64,000 bases of DNA from contig NZ_CP009048.1 of NCBI RefSeq assembly GCF_000746525.1, forward strand, positions 1,090,501 to 1,154,500, read 5' to 3'. This DNA comes from Pseudomonas alkylphenolica (GTDB lineage Bacteria; Pseudomonadota; Gammaproteobacteria; Pseudomonadales; Pseudomonadaceae). Below are positions 19,488 through 30,004 of the stretch, in pieces. How positions within the stretch are numbered: position 1 is the stretch's first letter; every line of letters begins with the position of its first letter. A program made the translations under genes and the position numbers. The notes beneath the pieces were generated by a model. The model saw only the letters and a program-made list of their open reading frames with translations. It ran no database searches and was not told where the DNA came from.

Positions 19488-20942
19488 TCAGCCTTTCGAC
19501 GACTCGGCCGCCGCCTGCTGCTGCGCCTGACCGGTCTGCTCGTACCAGCCGCCACCGAGGGCCTTGTACAGGTTGACCTCGCTGACCAGCTGCGACAGGC
19601 GGTCAGTGATCAACGACTGCTGGCTGTTGAACAACTGACGCTGGGCGTCGAGGAAGGTCAGGTTGCTGTCGACACCGATACGGTAGCGACGCTCGGCCAG
19701 ACGGTAGTAGTCCTGGTTGGCAGACACCAGATCACGCTGGGCTTGCAACTGCTCGTTGAAGGTCTTGCGCGCGGCGAGGCCATCGGAGACTTCCTGGAAG
19801 GCGGTCTGGATGGTTTTCTCGTACTTGGCGACGTTGATGTCCTTCTGGATCTTCGAGTAGTCGAGGCTGGCACGCAGGGCGCCGGCGTTGAAGATCGGCA
19901 GGCTGATCTGTGGCTGGAACAGCCAGGTGCCAGAGCCGCCCTTGAACAGTCCACCCATGTCCGGGCTGATGGTACCGGCGTTGGCGGTCAGGCTGATGCT
20001 CGGGAAGAACGCTGCCCGGGCGGCGCCGATGTTGGCATTGGCGGCCTTGAGCAGGTGTTCGGCTTCCTGGATGTCCGGACGCCGGTGCAGTACGTCGGAC
20101 GGCAGGCCTGCAGGTACTTCGGCCAGCAAGTCGCTGTTGAGGTCCTTGGCTGCTGGCAGGTTGTCCGGCACACCGGTGCCGAGCAGTACCGCCAGGCTGT
20201 TCTGGTCCTGGGCAACCAGGCGCTGGTACTGGGCCAGCTTGACCCGGGCGCCTTCTACCGACGTCCGTGCCTGGCTCAGGTCCAAGGCCGACGCCACACC
20301 CACTTCGTTGCTGCGCAAGGTCAATGCGTAGCTTTGCTCGTAGGTCTTGAGGGTGTCTTCGGTCAGCTTGAGCAGGTCCTGGTCGGCCTGCCAGGTGAAG
20401 TAGGCGTTGGCCACACTCGCCACCAGGGCGATCTGGGTCGAGCGCCGGGCTTCTTCGCTGGACAGGTAGATTTCCAGTTGCTGCTCGGTGAGGCTGCGCA
20501 CGCGACCGAACAGGTCGAGTTCATAGGCGCTCACCCCGAGGGTTGCCGAGTACTGGCTGGTGATCTCGGAATCGCCGGTCTGCGACAGGTTACCTGGCAG
20601 CCGTTGGCGGCTGCCATTGCCATTGGCGCTGACCGCCGGGAACAGATCGGCCCGCTGGATGCGGTACTGCGCCCGGTAGGCATCGATGTTCAAGGCCGCG
20701 ACCTTGAGGTCGCGGTTGTTGACCAGCGCAGTCTGGATCAGTTGTTGCAGCGCCGGGTCCTGGAAAAACTGACGCCAGCCTTGCTCGGCGGCGGCCACAT
20801 TCGCCGACTCGGTCGGCGAATAGGCAGGGCCTTGCGGCCACTGCGCGGCCACCGGTGCGTCCGGGGTCTGGTAGTCAGGGATCAGCGAGCAGCCGCCAAG
20901 AATGAAAGCGGTGACCGCCAGGGACAACAGGGACTTACTCAT
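19488..20942 (-). CDS. ttgC: Outer-membrane channel of the TtgABC efflux pump
   Basis: A 484-residue OprM/TolC-type lipoprotein channel. The N-terminal lipobox LGGC (cysteine 18) is followed by two outer-membrane efflux protein repeats, with long helices rich in A, Q and L. It completes the tripartite exporter with TtgA and TtgB. Its start codon overlaps the ttgB stop by 4 nt, and a strong terminator follows. Confidence 0.93.
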   Translation of the reverse strand: MSKSLLSLAVTAFILGGCSLIPDYQTPDAPVAAQWPQGPAYSPTESANVAAAEQGWRQFFQDPALQQLIQTALVNNRDLKVAALNIDAYRAQYRIQRADLFPAVSANGNGSRQRLPGNLSQTGDSEITSQYSATLGVSAYELDLFGRVRSLTEQQLEIYLSSEEARRSTQIALVASVANAYFTWQADQDLLKLTEDTLKTYEQSYALTLRSNEVGVASALDLSQARTSVEGARVKLAQYQRLVAQDQNSLAVLLGTGVPDNLPAAKDLNSDLLAEVPAGLPSDVLHRRPDIQEAEHLLKAANANIGAARAAFFPSISLTANAGTISPDMGGLFKGGSGTWLFQPQISLPIFNAGALRASLDYSKIQKDINVAKYEKTIQTAFQEVSDGLAARKTFNEQLQAQRDLVSANQDYYRLAERRYRIGVDSNLTFLDAQRQLFNSQQSLITDRLSQLVSEVNLYKALGGGWYEQTGQAQQQAAAESSKG

Positions 20943-23900
20943 TGCCCGCCCTCATAGCGTGGAGTTTCAGGAGTGGCGTCTTCTTCTTCAGTTTTCTTGC
21001 TACTGAACAGCGACGACACGCTAACGAAGAACAGCGGTACCCAGAAGATCGCCAGCACGGTGGCCGTCAACATCCCGCCGATTACCCCGGTACCGATGGC
21101 ATGCTGGCTGCCCGAGCCCGCCCCGGTGGAAGTAGCCAACGGTACCACGCCGAGAATGAACGCCAGCGAGGTCATGATGATTGGCCGTAGACGCATGCGG
21201 CAAGCCTCGATGGAGGCATCGACCAGGCTGCGGCCCTGCTCGTGCAGTTCCTTGGCGAATTCGACGATCAGGATCGCGTTCTTCGCCGCCAGGCCAATGG
21301 TGGTCAACAGACCCACCTGGAAGTACACGTCGTTGGACAGGCCGCGCAGGCTGGTGGCCAGCAGTGCGCCGATAATCCCCAACGGCACCACGAGCATGAC
21401 CGCGATCGGGATCGACCAGCTTTCATACAGGGCCGCCAGACACAGGAACACCATCAGCAGCGACAGGGCGTACAGCGCAGGCGCCTGGGAGCCCGACAGG
21501 CGCTCCTCGTACGACAGGCCGGTCCAGGAGTAGCCAATACCTTTAGGCAACTGTGCGGCAATGCGCTCGACTTCGAGCATGGCTTCACCGGTACTGTAGC
21601 CAGGGGCTGGCGCACCGAGAATTTCCATGGCTTCTACGCCGTTGTAACGCGCCAATTTCGGCGCACCGTAGATCCACTCGCCTTTGGCGAAGGAGGAGAA
21701 CGGCACCATTTCGCCGAGGCTGTTGCGCACGTACCACTTCTGCAGGTCTTCCGGGCTCATGCGCGAAGCGGATTCGCCCTGGATATACACCTTCTTGACC
21801 CGACCGCGGTCGATGAAGTCGTTGACGTAGCTGGCACCCAGGGCAATCGACAGGGTGTTGTTGATTTCGGCGATGGTCACGCCCAAGGCACTGGCGCGCT
21901 CGTCGTCGACGGTCAGCTGGTACTGCGGCTCATCGTTCAGACCGTTCGGACGCACAGCCGAGAGAATCTTGCTCTGCGCGGCCATACCGAGGAACTGGTT
22001 ACGTGCTTCCATCAGCTTCTCGTGACCGACACCGGCACGGTCTTGCAGGAACACGTCGAAACCGGTGGCGTTACCCAGTTCCAGTACCGCAGGCGGGGCA
22101 AAGGCGAACACCATCGCGTCACGGAAGGTGAAGAAGTGCTGCTGGGCGCGGGCCGCCAGGTTGAACACGTTATTCTCGGCGGAGCGCTCTTCCCATGGCT
22201 TGAGCATGATGAAGGCCATACCCGAGCTCTGGCCGCGACCGGCGAAGTTGAAGCCGTTGACGGTGAACACCGAGGCAACGGTATCGGCTTCCTTGTCCAG
22301 CAGGTAGCTGCGCATTTCGTCGATCACCACCTGGGTCCGTTCGGCACTGGAGCCGGCCGGGGTCTGCACCTGGGCGAAGAGTACGCCCTGGTCTTCCTCG
22401 GGGAGGAAGGCGGTGGGGATGCGCATGAACAGCCAGATCATGCCGACCATGATCAACAGGTAGGCCAGCAGGTACGGCGCCTTGTTGCGCAGGATGTTGC
22501 CCACGCCACGTTCGTAGCTCTGCACGCTGCGGTCGAAGTTGCGGTTGAACCAGCCGAAGAAGCCGCGCTTGGCAACGTGATGTTCACCCTTGGCAACCGG
22601 CTTGAGCATGGTCGCGCACAGCGCCGGGGTGAAGATCAGGGCAACCAGTACCGACAGCGCCATGGCCGAAACGATGGTGATCGAGAACTGCTTGTAGATC
22701 ACCCCGGTGGAGCCACCGAAGAACGCCATTGGCAGCAGTACCGCCGAGAGCACCATGGCGATACCGACCAGCGCGCCCTGGATCTGGCCCATGGACTTCT
22801 TGGTGGCTTCCTTGGGCGACAGGCCCTCTTCGGACATCACCCGCTCGACGTTTTCCACCACAACAATGGCATCGTCCACCAATAGACCGATGGCCAGTAC
22901 CATACCGAACATGGTCAGGGTGTTGATGCTGAAGCCCGCTGCGGCGAGGATGCCGAAGGTGCCGAGCAATACCACCGGAACAGTCATGGTGGTGATGATG
23001 GTGGCGCGGAAGTTCTGCAGGAACAGGTACATCACCAGGAACACCAGCACGATCGCTTCGATCAGGGTGTGGATTACCCCGCTGATCGATTCGGTCACTA
23101 CTGGCGTGGTGTCATACGGGAATACCGCCTTCATGCCTTCCGGGAAGAATGGCTCAAGCTCGGTGATGGTCTTGCGCAGCGCCTTGGCGGTATCCAGGGC
23201 GTTGGCCCCGGTCGCCAGTTTGACCGCCAGACCGGAAGCCGGTTTGCCGTTGAACTGGGCACTGACTGCATAGTTCTCGCCGCCAAGGCCGACGGTGGCA
23301 ACATCGCTCAGACGGACTTGCGAGCCGTCACGGTTGACCTTGAGCAGGATCTTCTCGAATTGCTCGGCGGTCTGCAGACGGGTCTTGCCGATGATCGTGG
23401 CATTGAGCTGGGTACCGGGCAAGGCCGGCAGGCCGCCGAGCTGACCGGAGGAAACCTGGACGTTCTGCGCCGCGACTGCGGTGCGTACATCGACCGGGGT
23501 CAACTGGTACTTGTTCAGCTTGGCCGGATCGAGCCAGATACGCATCGCATACTGGGCACCGAACACCTGGAAGTCACCGACGCCGGCGGTCCGCGAGATC
23601 GGGTCCTGCATGTTGGAGACGATGTAGTTGGCCAAGTCATCCTTGGACATGCTGCCATCTTCCGATACCAGGCCGATCACCAACAGGAAGTTCTTCACTG
23701 CCTTGGTCACACGGATACCCTGTTGCTGCACTTCTTGCGGCAGCAGCGGGGTGGCCAGGTTGAGCTTGTTCTGCACCTGGACCTGGGCGGTGTCGGAGTT
23801 GGTCCCCTGCTCGAAGGTCGCAGTGATGGTCATGGTGCCGTCGGAGTTACTTTCCGACGAGACATAACGCAGGTTGTCGATACCGTTGAGCTGCTGCTCG

Positions 23901-24094
23901 ATAACCTGGACCACGGTGTCCTGCACGGTTTGCGCCGAGGCGCCCGGGTAGGTCACAGAGATCGCAACGGCCGGTGGCGCGATGCTCGGGTACTGGTTGA
24001 TCGGCAATTTGAGGATCGACAAAGCGCCGACCAACATGATCACCAAGGCGATCACCCAGGCAAAGATCGGGCGATCGATAAAGAATCTCGACAT
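20939..24094 (-). CDS. ttgB: RND efflux transporter TtgB
   Basis: A 1051-residue inner-membrane HAE1-type proton/drug antiporter with 12 spans and two large periplasmic loops. The start [20 protein letters not shown] and the proton-relay pair in TM4 ([16 protein letters not shown]) are diagnostic. It exports antibiotics, flavonoids and aromatic solvents. Length equals the MexB/TtgB family. Three nucleotides separate it from ttgA, and it overlaps ttgC by 4 nt. Confidence 0.95.
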   Translation of the reverse strand: MSRFFIDRPIFAWVIALVIMLVGALSILKLPINQYPSIAPPAVAISVTYPGASAQTVQDTVVQVIEQQLNGIDNLRYVSSESNSDGTMTITATFEQGTNSDTAQVQVQNKLNLATPLLPQEVQQQGIRVTKAVKNFLLVIGLVSEDGSMSKDDLANYIVSNMQDPISRTAGVGDFQVFGAQYAMRIWLDPAKLNKYQLTPVDVRTAVAAQNVQVSSGQLGGLPALPGTQLNATIIGKTRLQTAEQFEKILLKVNRDGSQVRLSDVATVGLGGENYAVSAQFNGKPASGLAVKLATGANALDTAKALRKTITELEPFFPEGMKAVFPYDTTPVVTESISGVIHTLIEAIVLVFLVMYLFLQNFRATIITTMTVPVVLLGTFGILAAAGFSINTLTMFGMVLAIGLLVDDAIVVVENVERVMSEEGLSPKEATKKSMGQIQGALVGIAMVLSAVLLPMAFFGGSTGVIYKQFSITIVSAMALSVLVALIFTPALCATMLKPVAKGEHHVAKRGFFGWFNRNFDRSVQSYERGVGNILRNKAPYLLAYLLIMVGMIWLFMRIPTAFLPEEDQGVLFAQVQTPAGSSAERTQVVIDEMRSYLLDKEADTVASVFTVNGFNFAGRGQSSGMAFIMLKPWEERSAENNVFNLAARAQQHFFTFRDAMVFAFAPPAVLELGNATGFDVFLQDRAGVGHEKLMEARNQFLGMAAQSKILSAVRPNGLNDEPQYQLTVDDERASALGVTIAEINNTLSIALGASYVNDFIDRGRVKKVYIQGESASRMSPEDLQKWYVRNSLGEMVPFSSFAKGEWIYGAPKLARYNGVEAMEILGAPAPGYSTGEAMLEVERIAAQLPKGIGYSWTGLSYEERLSGSQAPALYALSLLMVFLCLAALYESWSIPIAVMLVVPLGIIGALLATSLRGLSNDVYFQVGLLTTIGLAAKNAILIVEFAKELHEQGRSLVDASIEACRMRLRPIIMTSLAFILGVVPLATSTGAGSGSQHAIGTGVIGGMLTATVLAIFWVPLFFVSVSSLFSSKKTEEEDATPETPRYEGGQ

Positions 24095-24097
24095 GGT

Positions 24098-25249
24098 TTA
24101 CTCCCCTTTGGCCCCTGCAGTCGTTGCATTGGCCTGGGTTGGCTGAGCAGGCTTGACGTTGGTGGCTTCGCTGACCTTGACCTCGATGCCCGGCTGGACG
24201 AACTGCAGGCCCTCGGTGATCACGCGGTCGCCGGCGTTCAGGCCTTCTTCGATCAGCCATTCACTACCGACGGTACGGCTGGCCTTGAGCTGGCGCAGTT
24301 CGACCTTGTTGTCCTTGTTGACCACCAGCGCCGTTGGCTGGCCTTTGAGGTCGCGGGTAACCCCTTGCTGCGGCGCGAGGATCGCCTGGGCGTTGACCCC
24401 GGCTTTCAGGCGCGCATGGACGAACATGCCCGGCAGCAGGTTGTGGTCAGGGTTCGGGAATACCGCGCGCAGGGTTACCGAGCCGGTAGTCGGGTCAACC
24501 GAGACTTCGGAGAACTCCAGGCGGCCTTCCTGGCGATAGATGCTGCCGTCTTCCAGGGTCAGGGTGACCTTGGCGGCATTGTCGCCGACCTTCTGCAGCT
24601 GGCCGCTTTCCAGTTCGCGGCGCAGCTTGAGCAGCTCGGCCGAGGACTGGGTGACGTCGACGTAGATCGGGTCGAGCTGCTGGATCACCGCCATGGCGTC
24701 GGCCTGGCCATTGTTGACCAGCGCGCCTTCGGTGACCGAAGAACGACCGATACGGCCGCTGAGCGGGGCCAGGACCTTGGTGTAACGCAGGTCGATCTGG
24801 GCGCTGCGCAGTGCCGCTTCAGCCTGCAAACGTTTGGCTTGCGCGTCGTCGTATTCCTGGCGGCTGACCGCTTGCTCGGCGACCAGCTGCTTGTAGCGCT
24901 CGGACAGCGAACGGGTCGACTGCAGGTTGGCCTGGGCGCTGGCCAGGGTCGCTTCGTACACCGAAGGATCGATCTGGTACAGCTGCTGACCTTCCTTGAC
25001 CTCGGTGCCTTCTTTGAACAGGCGCTTGAGAATGATGCCATTGACCTGTGGGCGGACCTCGGCGATGCGGTAGGCGGTGGTGCGCCCCGGCAGGTCGGAG
25101 GTCAGGGTATAGGCCTGGGTTTGCAGGGTAACGACGCCGACCTGAGGAACGTGCGCAACAGGCGCAGCCTCTTCCTTTTTACAGCCGCTGAGCAGTGTTG
25201 CCAGGGCGACGGCGGATACCAGAGCGGTAACAGCTGGCTTGAATTGCAT
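24098..25249 (-). CDS. ttgA: Periplasmic adaptor (membrane fusion) protein TtgA
   Basis: A 383-residue lipoprotein adaptor of the HlyD/AcrA family. The lipobox is ATLLSGC, followed by beta-barrel, lipoyl and alpha-hairpin segments (RIAEVRPQVNGIILKRLFKEG, and the coiled-coil region about 95-165). I chose ATG 25249 (MQFKPAVTAL) because it gives a proper lipoprotein signal; an upstream in-frame start at 25285 would bury it. It is the first gene of the ttgABC operon, next to the TtgR operator. Confidence 0.93.
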   Translation of the reverse strand: MQFKPAVTALVSAVALATLLSGCKKEEAAPVAHVPQVGVVTLQTQAYTLTSDLPGRTTAYRIAEVRPQVNGIILKRLFKEGTEVKEGQQLYQIDPSVYEATLASAQANLQSTRSLSERYKQLVAEQAVSRQEYDDAQAKRLQAEAALRSAQIDLRYTKVLAPLSGRIGRSSVTEGALVNNGQADAMAVIQQLDPIYVDVTQSSAELLKLRRELESGQLQKVGDNAAKVTLTLEDGSIYRQEGRLEFSEVSVDPTTGSVTLRAVFPNPDHNLLPGMFVHARLKAGVNAQAILAPQQGVTRDLKGQPTALVVNKDNKVELRQLKASRTVGSEWLIEEGLNAGDRVITEGLQFVQPGIEVKVSEATNVKPAQPTQANATTAGAKGE

Positions 25250-25345
25250 GAAGATCCTCGGGTCGCAAGAGCTGAAGACGCTCAAGAATAAATGGAAAGG
25301 GTGCGAATAGAAAAAATGTTGTCGAGTGGATAAATAGCTTGCTAA

Positions 25346-25385
25346 GGAATATACTTACATTCATGGTTGTTTGTAAATACTTTGC
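25346..25385. promoter_or_regulatory. TtgR operator/promoter between ttgA and ttgR
   Basis: The minus strand carries tatttacaaac-aaccatgaa-tgtaagtata within gcaaagtatttacaaacaac, and plus-strand ggaatatacttacattcatg is the other half. As I remember it, this is almost base-for-base the TtgR-protected region described for P. putida DOT-T1E, overlapping the divergent promoters. Confidence 0.85.
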
Positions 25386-25510
25386 AGACGAAGCCCCGGG
25401 CCGCCGCAAGCCTTGAATTTAATCATCCGGTAACAACCTGTCAGAGGTTGATCCGGCCCAGCCCCCAGGTGCCTGAACGTGCACCCGGGTTTTGATGAGG
25501 TCGTACTGCC

Positions 25511-26143
25511 ATGGTCCGTCGAACCAAAGAAGAAGCCCAGGAAACCCGCGCACAGATTCTCGAAGCTGCGGAAAAGGCCTTCTACAAGCGCGGGGTTGCG
25601 CGTACCACCCTGGCGGATATCGCCAAGCTGGCGGGGGTTACCCGCGGCGCCATCTATTGGCACTTCAACGACAAGGCCGAGCTGGTCGAGGCCATGCTGG
25701 AAAGCTTGCACGAGCCGCTGGATGCCCTGGCCCGCGCCAGTGAAAGCGAAGATGAGCTTGATCCGCTCGGCTGCATGCGCAAGCTGCTGGTCCAGTTGAT
25801 GCACCAGATGGTGCTTGACCCGAAAACCCGGCGAATCAACGAAATTCTGCATCACAAGTGTGAGTTCACCGATGACATGTGCGAGATCCGCCAACAGCGG
25901 CAAACCTCGACGTTTGAGTGTCATGCCCATATTGCGTTGTCGTTGGGCAATGCAGTCAGGCGCGGGCAACTGCCCGCCGATGTAGATCCCGAGCGTGCGG
26001 CGCTGGCGATCTATGCCTATATAGACGGCCTGATCCGCCGCTGGCTGCTGCTACCGGAGAGCTTCGATCTGTTGGCTGAAGCCGAGCTGTGGATCGATAC
26101 CGGGCTGGATATGCTGCGCTTGAGCCCAGCCTTGCGCAAATGA
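25511..26143 (+). CDS. ttgR: TtgR, TetR-family repressor of ttgABC
   Basis: 210 residues. The TetR DNA-binding domain (about 10-57) contains [35 protein letters not shown], followed by the C-terminal ligand-binding helices. TtgR releases its operator when it binds flavonoids, antibiotics or biocides. It is divergent from ttgA with the operator in between, the textbook arrangement. Length equals TtgR of DOT-T1E (210). Confidence 0.94.
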   Translation: MVRRTKEEAQETRAQILEAAEKAFYKRGVARTTLADIAKLAGVTRGAIYWHFNDKAELVEAMLESLHEPLDALARASESEDELDPLGCMRKLLVQLMHQMVLDPKTRRINEILHHKCEFTDDMCEIRQQRQTSTFECHAHIALSLGNAVRRGQLPADVDPERAALAIYAYIDGLIRRWLLLPESFDLLAEAELWIDTGLDMLRLSPALRK

Positions 26144-26343
26144 GACTTTGTGAAGGTTTGTGATGAATTGTTTCCGCAGCCTTCGTAAACGTCCTACATA
26201 CGGCCGCGCAGTTGCCTATCCGGTAAGGCCAGCGAGGCTGTAAGTCCGAACAGTGACACCATAGCACTGCCAAGCAACAGATGGCGGAAGGTCTTCAGCT
26301 ACTCGACCTAAGCTGCATGCGCTAGCAGATGCTTATTTCAGGT
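26144..26343. other. Intergenic region after ttgR, no gene recognised
   Basis: About 200 bp between ttgR and the left arm of the large inverted repeat. It contains no convincing ORF with a ribosome-binding site and no obvious terminator. Nothing in it was recognised. Confidence 0.5.
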
Positions 26344-27208
26344 CCTTCACGAAATTCTGGGGAGTATGATCCTTGGGTTGGGATGTTGAAACTGTGAGCT
26401 TATCCATTCAATGCGGCGATGCTGCCGGTCCCTTCCGCCTTTACGGCGTCCTACTTTCCTCTTGGGGAAAGTAGGCAAAGCCGCTCGCTCCTGCATCCGG
26501 CCCTACGCTGCGCTTCGGGTTCCTTCGCTACGGCACCTTCCGGGGCCACGCGGCCTACGACTTGCTTCGCCAAGTCTACGGCTCGCGTTCTTCGGCTACG
26601 CCGAAGGTGCTGCGCACTGCCCCTACAGGCACCTACGCTCAGCCTCCTGAAGTCGCAGTCTGCGGCGCCTGTACTTGCGTGCATGAAGATCAAGATCAAC
26701 ACGTTGAAGCGGGATTTTCCCGCGATGCGATGTAACTGGCAGGTCGATATCGCGGGGCAAGCCCGCTCCCACCGGGAGACCAATTAACCCGGTGGGAGCG
26801 GGCTTGCCCCGCGATGACATCCTGGCTCCGCCAGAATCTGATTTCGAAGATGCGTCAGTGCAGGCGCCGCCCGTAACTTTGCGACTTCAGGAGGCTGAGT
26901 GTAGGTGTCTGGAGGGGGCTGGTGCGCAGCACCCTTCGGCCTCAGCCGAAGTTCGCGAGCCGTAGACTTGGCGAAGCAAGTCGTAGGCCGCGATGCCCCT
27001 GGAGGGCACCGTAGCGAAGGGACCCGGAGCGCAGCGTAGGGCCGTATGTAGGAGCCAGCGGTTTTGCCTACTTTTTCCAAGAAAAAAGTAGGCCGCCGTA
27101 AAGGCGGAAGGGGCCATCAGCGGCGCCGCAAGGAATGGATAAGCCCTACATCCGAAGTCCAGTTTAGACCAGTCCCAAGATCATACCCCCCCCGGATTCC
27201 GTGAAGAA
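26344..27208. repeat. Large inverted repeat, arms of about 350 bp, with a REP pair at the centre
   Basis: The left arm is about 26344-26690 and the right arm about 26840-27208, in opposite orientation. Matching blocks, with right-arm sequence read as reverse complement, include ccttccgcctttacggcg, gtaggcaaa, ggccctacgctgcgct, cggcctacgacttgcttcgc, caagtctacggctcgcg and cagcctcctgaagtcgca, all in the same order. Conservation is high but not perfect. The arms code short arginine/serine/leucine-rich frames that look spurious. The central 150 bp contain an inverted REP pair. Confidence 0.85.
26749..26815. repeat. REP pair inside the loop of the large inverted repeat
   Basis: Inverted REPs with an extended stem (cccaccggg...cccggtggg). 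A decayed third REP end (cccgcgatgcgatgtaactgg, 26719-26739) precedes them and matches the spacer seen in the type B pairs at 50541 and 51881. Confidence 0.88.
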
Positions 27209-27210
27209 CG

Positions 27211-27384
27211 TTATTTCAGGGCGCTCAGGGTGGCGGTGTGCGGGACGCAACTGGCCAGGCTGCAACTGGCTGCCGAATACGGTTGATTGCGGATCTGTTC
27301 GACCCGGTAGGCGGCTGCGGCATACAGCCCGACGACAGCGGCGATGGCACAGACAACGGCGCATTTTCTGGATTTGAGGCCCAT
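27211..27384 (-). CDS. Small membrane-anchored or exported protein, unknown
   Basis: 57 residues, starting MGLKSRKCAV. A basic start is followed by one hydrophobic segment (about 8-24) and a polar tail with two cysteines (SCSLASCVPH). An aggtg sequence lies 8 nt before ATG 27384, so I prefer it to the GTG 9 nt upstream. The stop lies right at the outer edge of the large inverted repeat. No family was recognised. It could be a genuine small protein or chance. Confidence 0.45.
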   Translation of the reverse strand: MGLKSRKCAVVCAIAAVVGLYAAAAYRVEQIRNQPYSAASCSLASCVPHTATLSALK

Positions 27385-27456
27385 GGTGCTCACCTCTTTC
27401 TAGCTGCACACAAGTGCTATTTAAAGCATAGGTCAGCTCTGCCCGGGTTGCCCGCG

Positions 27457-28365
27457 CTAGCGCAGGTCGCGGTCCCATTCCGGTTCGGCAGTAAAGCGTT
27501 CGGCGAGGAAGTCGAGCATGCTGCGCAAGGTCGCCGGCATGTGCTTGCGCGAGGTATAGACAGCATTGAGGTTGAGTTCGCGAGGTTTGGCCTGCGGCAA
27601 CAGGCGCAGCAGTTCGCCGCTGTGCAGCGCGGGGGCCGCCTGGTAGGTGGGCAGCATGGCGATCCCGGCACCGGCCAGCGCTGCACGTTGCAGGGTCATC
27701 GCCTCATTGGCACTGATATTGCCCTGCACCGGCACCGAAACGCTTTCGCCCTCGACCTCGAAGTGCCAGAGGCTGCGGCCGAAATAGGAGTGGGTCAGGC
27801 AGTTGTGCCGCGCCAGGTCCTGGACCTGCAACGGCGTAGGGTGTTCCCGCAGGTAAGCGGGGGAAGCGCAGATCACCGAGCGGCACACGGTCAGGCGGCG
27901 GGCGATGAGGTTGGGGTCCAGATCGTTGCTGGTGCGGATGGCCAGGTCGATGCGTTCATCCACCAGGTTGACGGTGCGATCGAGCATCTGCAGATCGATC
28001 TTCACCCCCGGGTAGCGTTTGACGTAGTCGGCCATGGCATCCATCAGTTGGGCCTGGCCGAACGAGGTGCTGACGCTGATCCGCAGCTCGCCCCGTGGCG
28101 CCTCATCCGGTGCACTGACAGCCGCCTGCAGGTCACCGGCCAGCTCCAGAATCTGCCGGCAGCGCGGCAGAGTTTCCTGGCCGGCGGCGGTCAGGCTCAG
28201 ACGCCGCGTGGTGCGCTGCATCAAACGCGCACCTACCCAGTCTTCCAGTTCAGCCAGATAGCGGGACACCACCGGGCGCGAGAGGTCCAGGTGATCGGCG
28301 GCGGCCGACTGGCTGCCCAGGTCGACCACACTGACGAAGACCCGCATTGCTGTCAGACGATCCAT
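27457..28365 (-). CDS. LysR-family transcriptional regulator
   Basis: 302 residues. The helix-turn-helix is at the N-terminus (MDRLTAMRVFVSVVDLGSQSAAADHLDLSRPVVSRYLAELE), followed by a substrate-binding domain typical of the CrgA/DsdC-like subgroup. It is divergent from the MBL-fold gene across 105 bp, which is the usual LysR arrangement, so it probably controls the MBL-fold and NAD(P)-binding genes. The effector is unknown. Confidence 0.85.
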   Translation of the reverse strand: MDRLTAMRVFVSVVDLGSQSAAADHLDLSRPVVSRYLAELEDWVGARLMQRTTRRLSLTAAGQETLPRCRQILELAGDLQAAVSAPDEAPRGELRISVSTSFGQAQLMDAMADYVKRYPGVKIDLQMLDRTVNLVDERIDLAIRTSNDLDPNLIARRLTVCRSVICASPAYLREHPTPLQVQDLARHNCLTHSYFGRSLWHFEVEGESVSVPVQGNISANEAMTLQRAALAGAGIAMLPTYQAAPALHSGELLRLLPQAKPRELNLNAVYTSRKHMPATLRSMLDFLAERFTAEPEWDRDLR

Positions 28366-28470
28366 GATTTGCCCGCTTTCAGAAACAAACTATGTTCCAG
28401 CATCGCATTTTTTGCATTGGTTCGTGCAACTAAGCTGTTGCTCATTGCCACCCTCACAGGAATTGCCTTG

Positions 28471-29355
28471 ATGCGTCGTTCTTTCTCCTTGCGCGGTTTG
28501 TTGCTGGCCGTTGCCACTCTCGGTGTCCTGGCGCAGGTGCAGGCCGCCGAGCAGCCGTTGCAGCTGGATGTCTATAACCCGGGTACCGAAGCCCTGTTTC
28601 CGGTCAGTTCGGTGATCGTCAGCGGCAAGCACGACGCCATTCTGGTCGATGCCCAGTTCGGCAAAGCCCAGGCCGAGCAGGTGCTGGCGAAGCTGCGTGC
28701 CAGCGGTAAGCAGCTGACCACTATCTATATCAGTCATGGTGACCCGGATTACTACTTTGGCCTGCAGACCCTGACCGACGCCTATCCACAGGCCAAGGTG
28801 CTCGCTTCCGCGGCGACGGTTGCTCATATCAAGCAGACCAAGGACGGCAAGCTGGCGTACTGGGGGCCGCAGATGGGCGCCGACAAGCCGGGCAAACTGG
28901 TGGTCCCGCAGGTGCTCGAAGGCAATCAGCTGACCCTCGAAGGCCAGCGCCTGGAAGTCCTTGGTCTTGATGGCCCGCAGGCGGATCGCAGTTTTGTCTG
29001 GATTCCCTCGATCAAGGCGGTGGTCGGCGGTGTGGTGGTTGCGGACAACCTGCACGTGTGGATGGCCGATACCCAGACGGCGCAATCACACAAGGACTGG
29101 CTTACTACCCTCAAGCGCATCGAACTGCTCAAGCCGCAGGTCGTGGTGCCGGGTCATTACCTGGGCCAGCCCGGCGAGTCGCTGGCAGCGGTGCGCTTTA
29201 CTGCCGACTACATCCGCGCCTTCGACGACGAGACCGCCAAGGCCGCTAATGCCGCCGAATTGATCGCGGCGATGAAAAAACGCTACCCGGACCTGGGCGA
29301 AGAGAGCTCGCTGGAACTCGGTGCCAAGGTCGCCAAGGGCGAGATGAAGTGGTAA
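28471..29355 (+). CDS. Exported MBL-fold metallo-hydrolase-like protein
   Basis: 294 residues with a Sec signal peptide (hydrophobic 9-23, cleavage near VQA-AEQPL). The beta-lactamase fold is indicated by SSVIVSGKHDAILVDAQFG and VVPGHYLGQPG. The usual H-x-H-x-D-H zinc motif is replaced by SHGDPDYYFG, so only part of the metal site is conventional. I chose ATG 28471, where the signal peptide begins. Its role is unknown; it is 30 bp upstream of the NAD(P)-binding gene and divergent from a LysR regulator. Confidence 0.8.
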   Translation: MRRSFSLRGLLLAVATLGVLAQVQAAEQPLQLDVYNPGTEALFPVSSVIVSGKHDAILVDAQFGKAQAEQVLAKLRASGKQLTTIYISHGDPDYYFGLQTLTDAYPQAKVLASAATVAHIKQTKDGKLAYWGPQMGADKPGKLVVPQVLEGNQLTLEGQRLEVLGLDGPQADRSFVWIPSIKAVVGGVVVADNLHVWMADTQTAQSHKDWLTTLKRIELLKPQVVVPGHYLGQPGESLAAVRFTADYIRAFDDETAKAANAAELIAAMKKRYPDLGEESSLELGAKVAKGEMKW

Positions 29356-29385
29356 GTGACATTCAATCCTGACTGGAGGTTTTTC

Positions 29386-30000
29386 ATGAGCAAGATCGCA
29401 ATCATCGGGGCAACCGGGCGTGCCGGCAGCCAGTTGCTGGAAGAGGCGCTGCGTCGTGGCCACAGCGTTACCGCTATCGCCCGCAACCCGGCCAGGCTGC
29501 AGGGGCGCGAAGGCGTGACAAGCGTGGCACTGGATGTCACCGATGCTGCTGCCCTGGAGCATGCGCTGAAGGGGCATGACGTGGTGCTCAGCGCGGCGCA
29601 TTTCTCCAGCATCAAGCCGCAGGCCATCATCGAGCCGGTGAAGAAAGCCGGGGTCAAGCGTCTGCTGGTGGTGGGCGGGGCGGGCAGCCTGCTGCTGCCG
29701 TCGGGGCACAAGGTAATCGACAGTCCGGACTTTCCCGAAGCGTACAAGGCTGAAGCCACTGCCGGCGGGCATTACCTCGATACCCTGCGTCAGGAAAAGG
29801 AGCTGGACTGGACCTTCCTGTCACCCTCGGCCGAGTTCGTTGAAGGGGCTCGCACCGGTAGCTACAAGACCGGCAAGGATCACCTGCTGATCGGTGCCGA
29901 TGGCAAGAGCTGGATCAGCTTTGCCGACTACGCCATTGCCATGCTCGATGAAGTGGAAAAGCCTGCCCACTCGCGTCAGCGTTTTACCGTCGGTTACTGA
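29386..30000 (+). CDS. NAD(P)-binding atypical short-chain dehydrogenase (NmrA/YwnB-like)
   Basis: 204 residues. The N-terminal dinucleotide motif is IAIIGATGRAGSQLLEEAL, of the G-x-x-G-x-x-G type found in atypical SDRs. Further family marks are RNPARL and VVLSAAHF, with GGAGSLLLPSG later. It has no classical Y-x-x-x-K dyad, so it may be a flavin or quinone reductase, or a redox sensor like others in the group. ATG 29386 follows ggaggt closely. It is probably cotranscribed with the MBL-fold gene. Confidence 0.8.
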   Translation: MSKIAIIGATGRAGSQLLEEALRRGHSVTAIARNPARLQGREGVTSVALDVTDAAALEHALKGHDVVLSAAHFSSIKPQAIIEPVKKAGVKRLLVVGGAGSLLLPSGHKVIDSPDFPEAYKAEATAGGHYLDTLRQEKELDWTFLSPSAEFVEGARTGSYKTGKDHLLIGADGKSWISFADYAIAMLDEVEKPAHSRQRFTVGY

Positions 30001-30004
30001 GCGG

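Noticed and set aside
26411..26787. Short open frames rich in arginine, serine and leucine in both arms of the large repeat
   Set aside because: They have no ribosome-binding site and occur in several overlapping frames. Their composition follows from the GC-rich repeat itself; such frames are commonly over-annotated in Pseudomonas.
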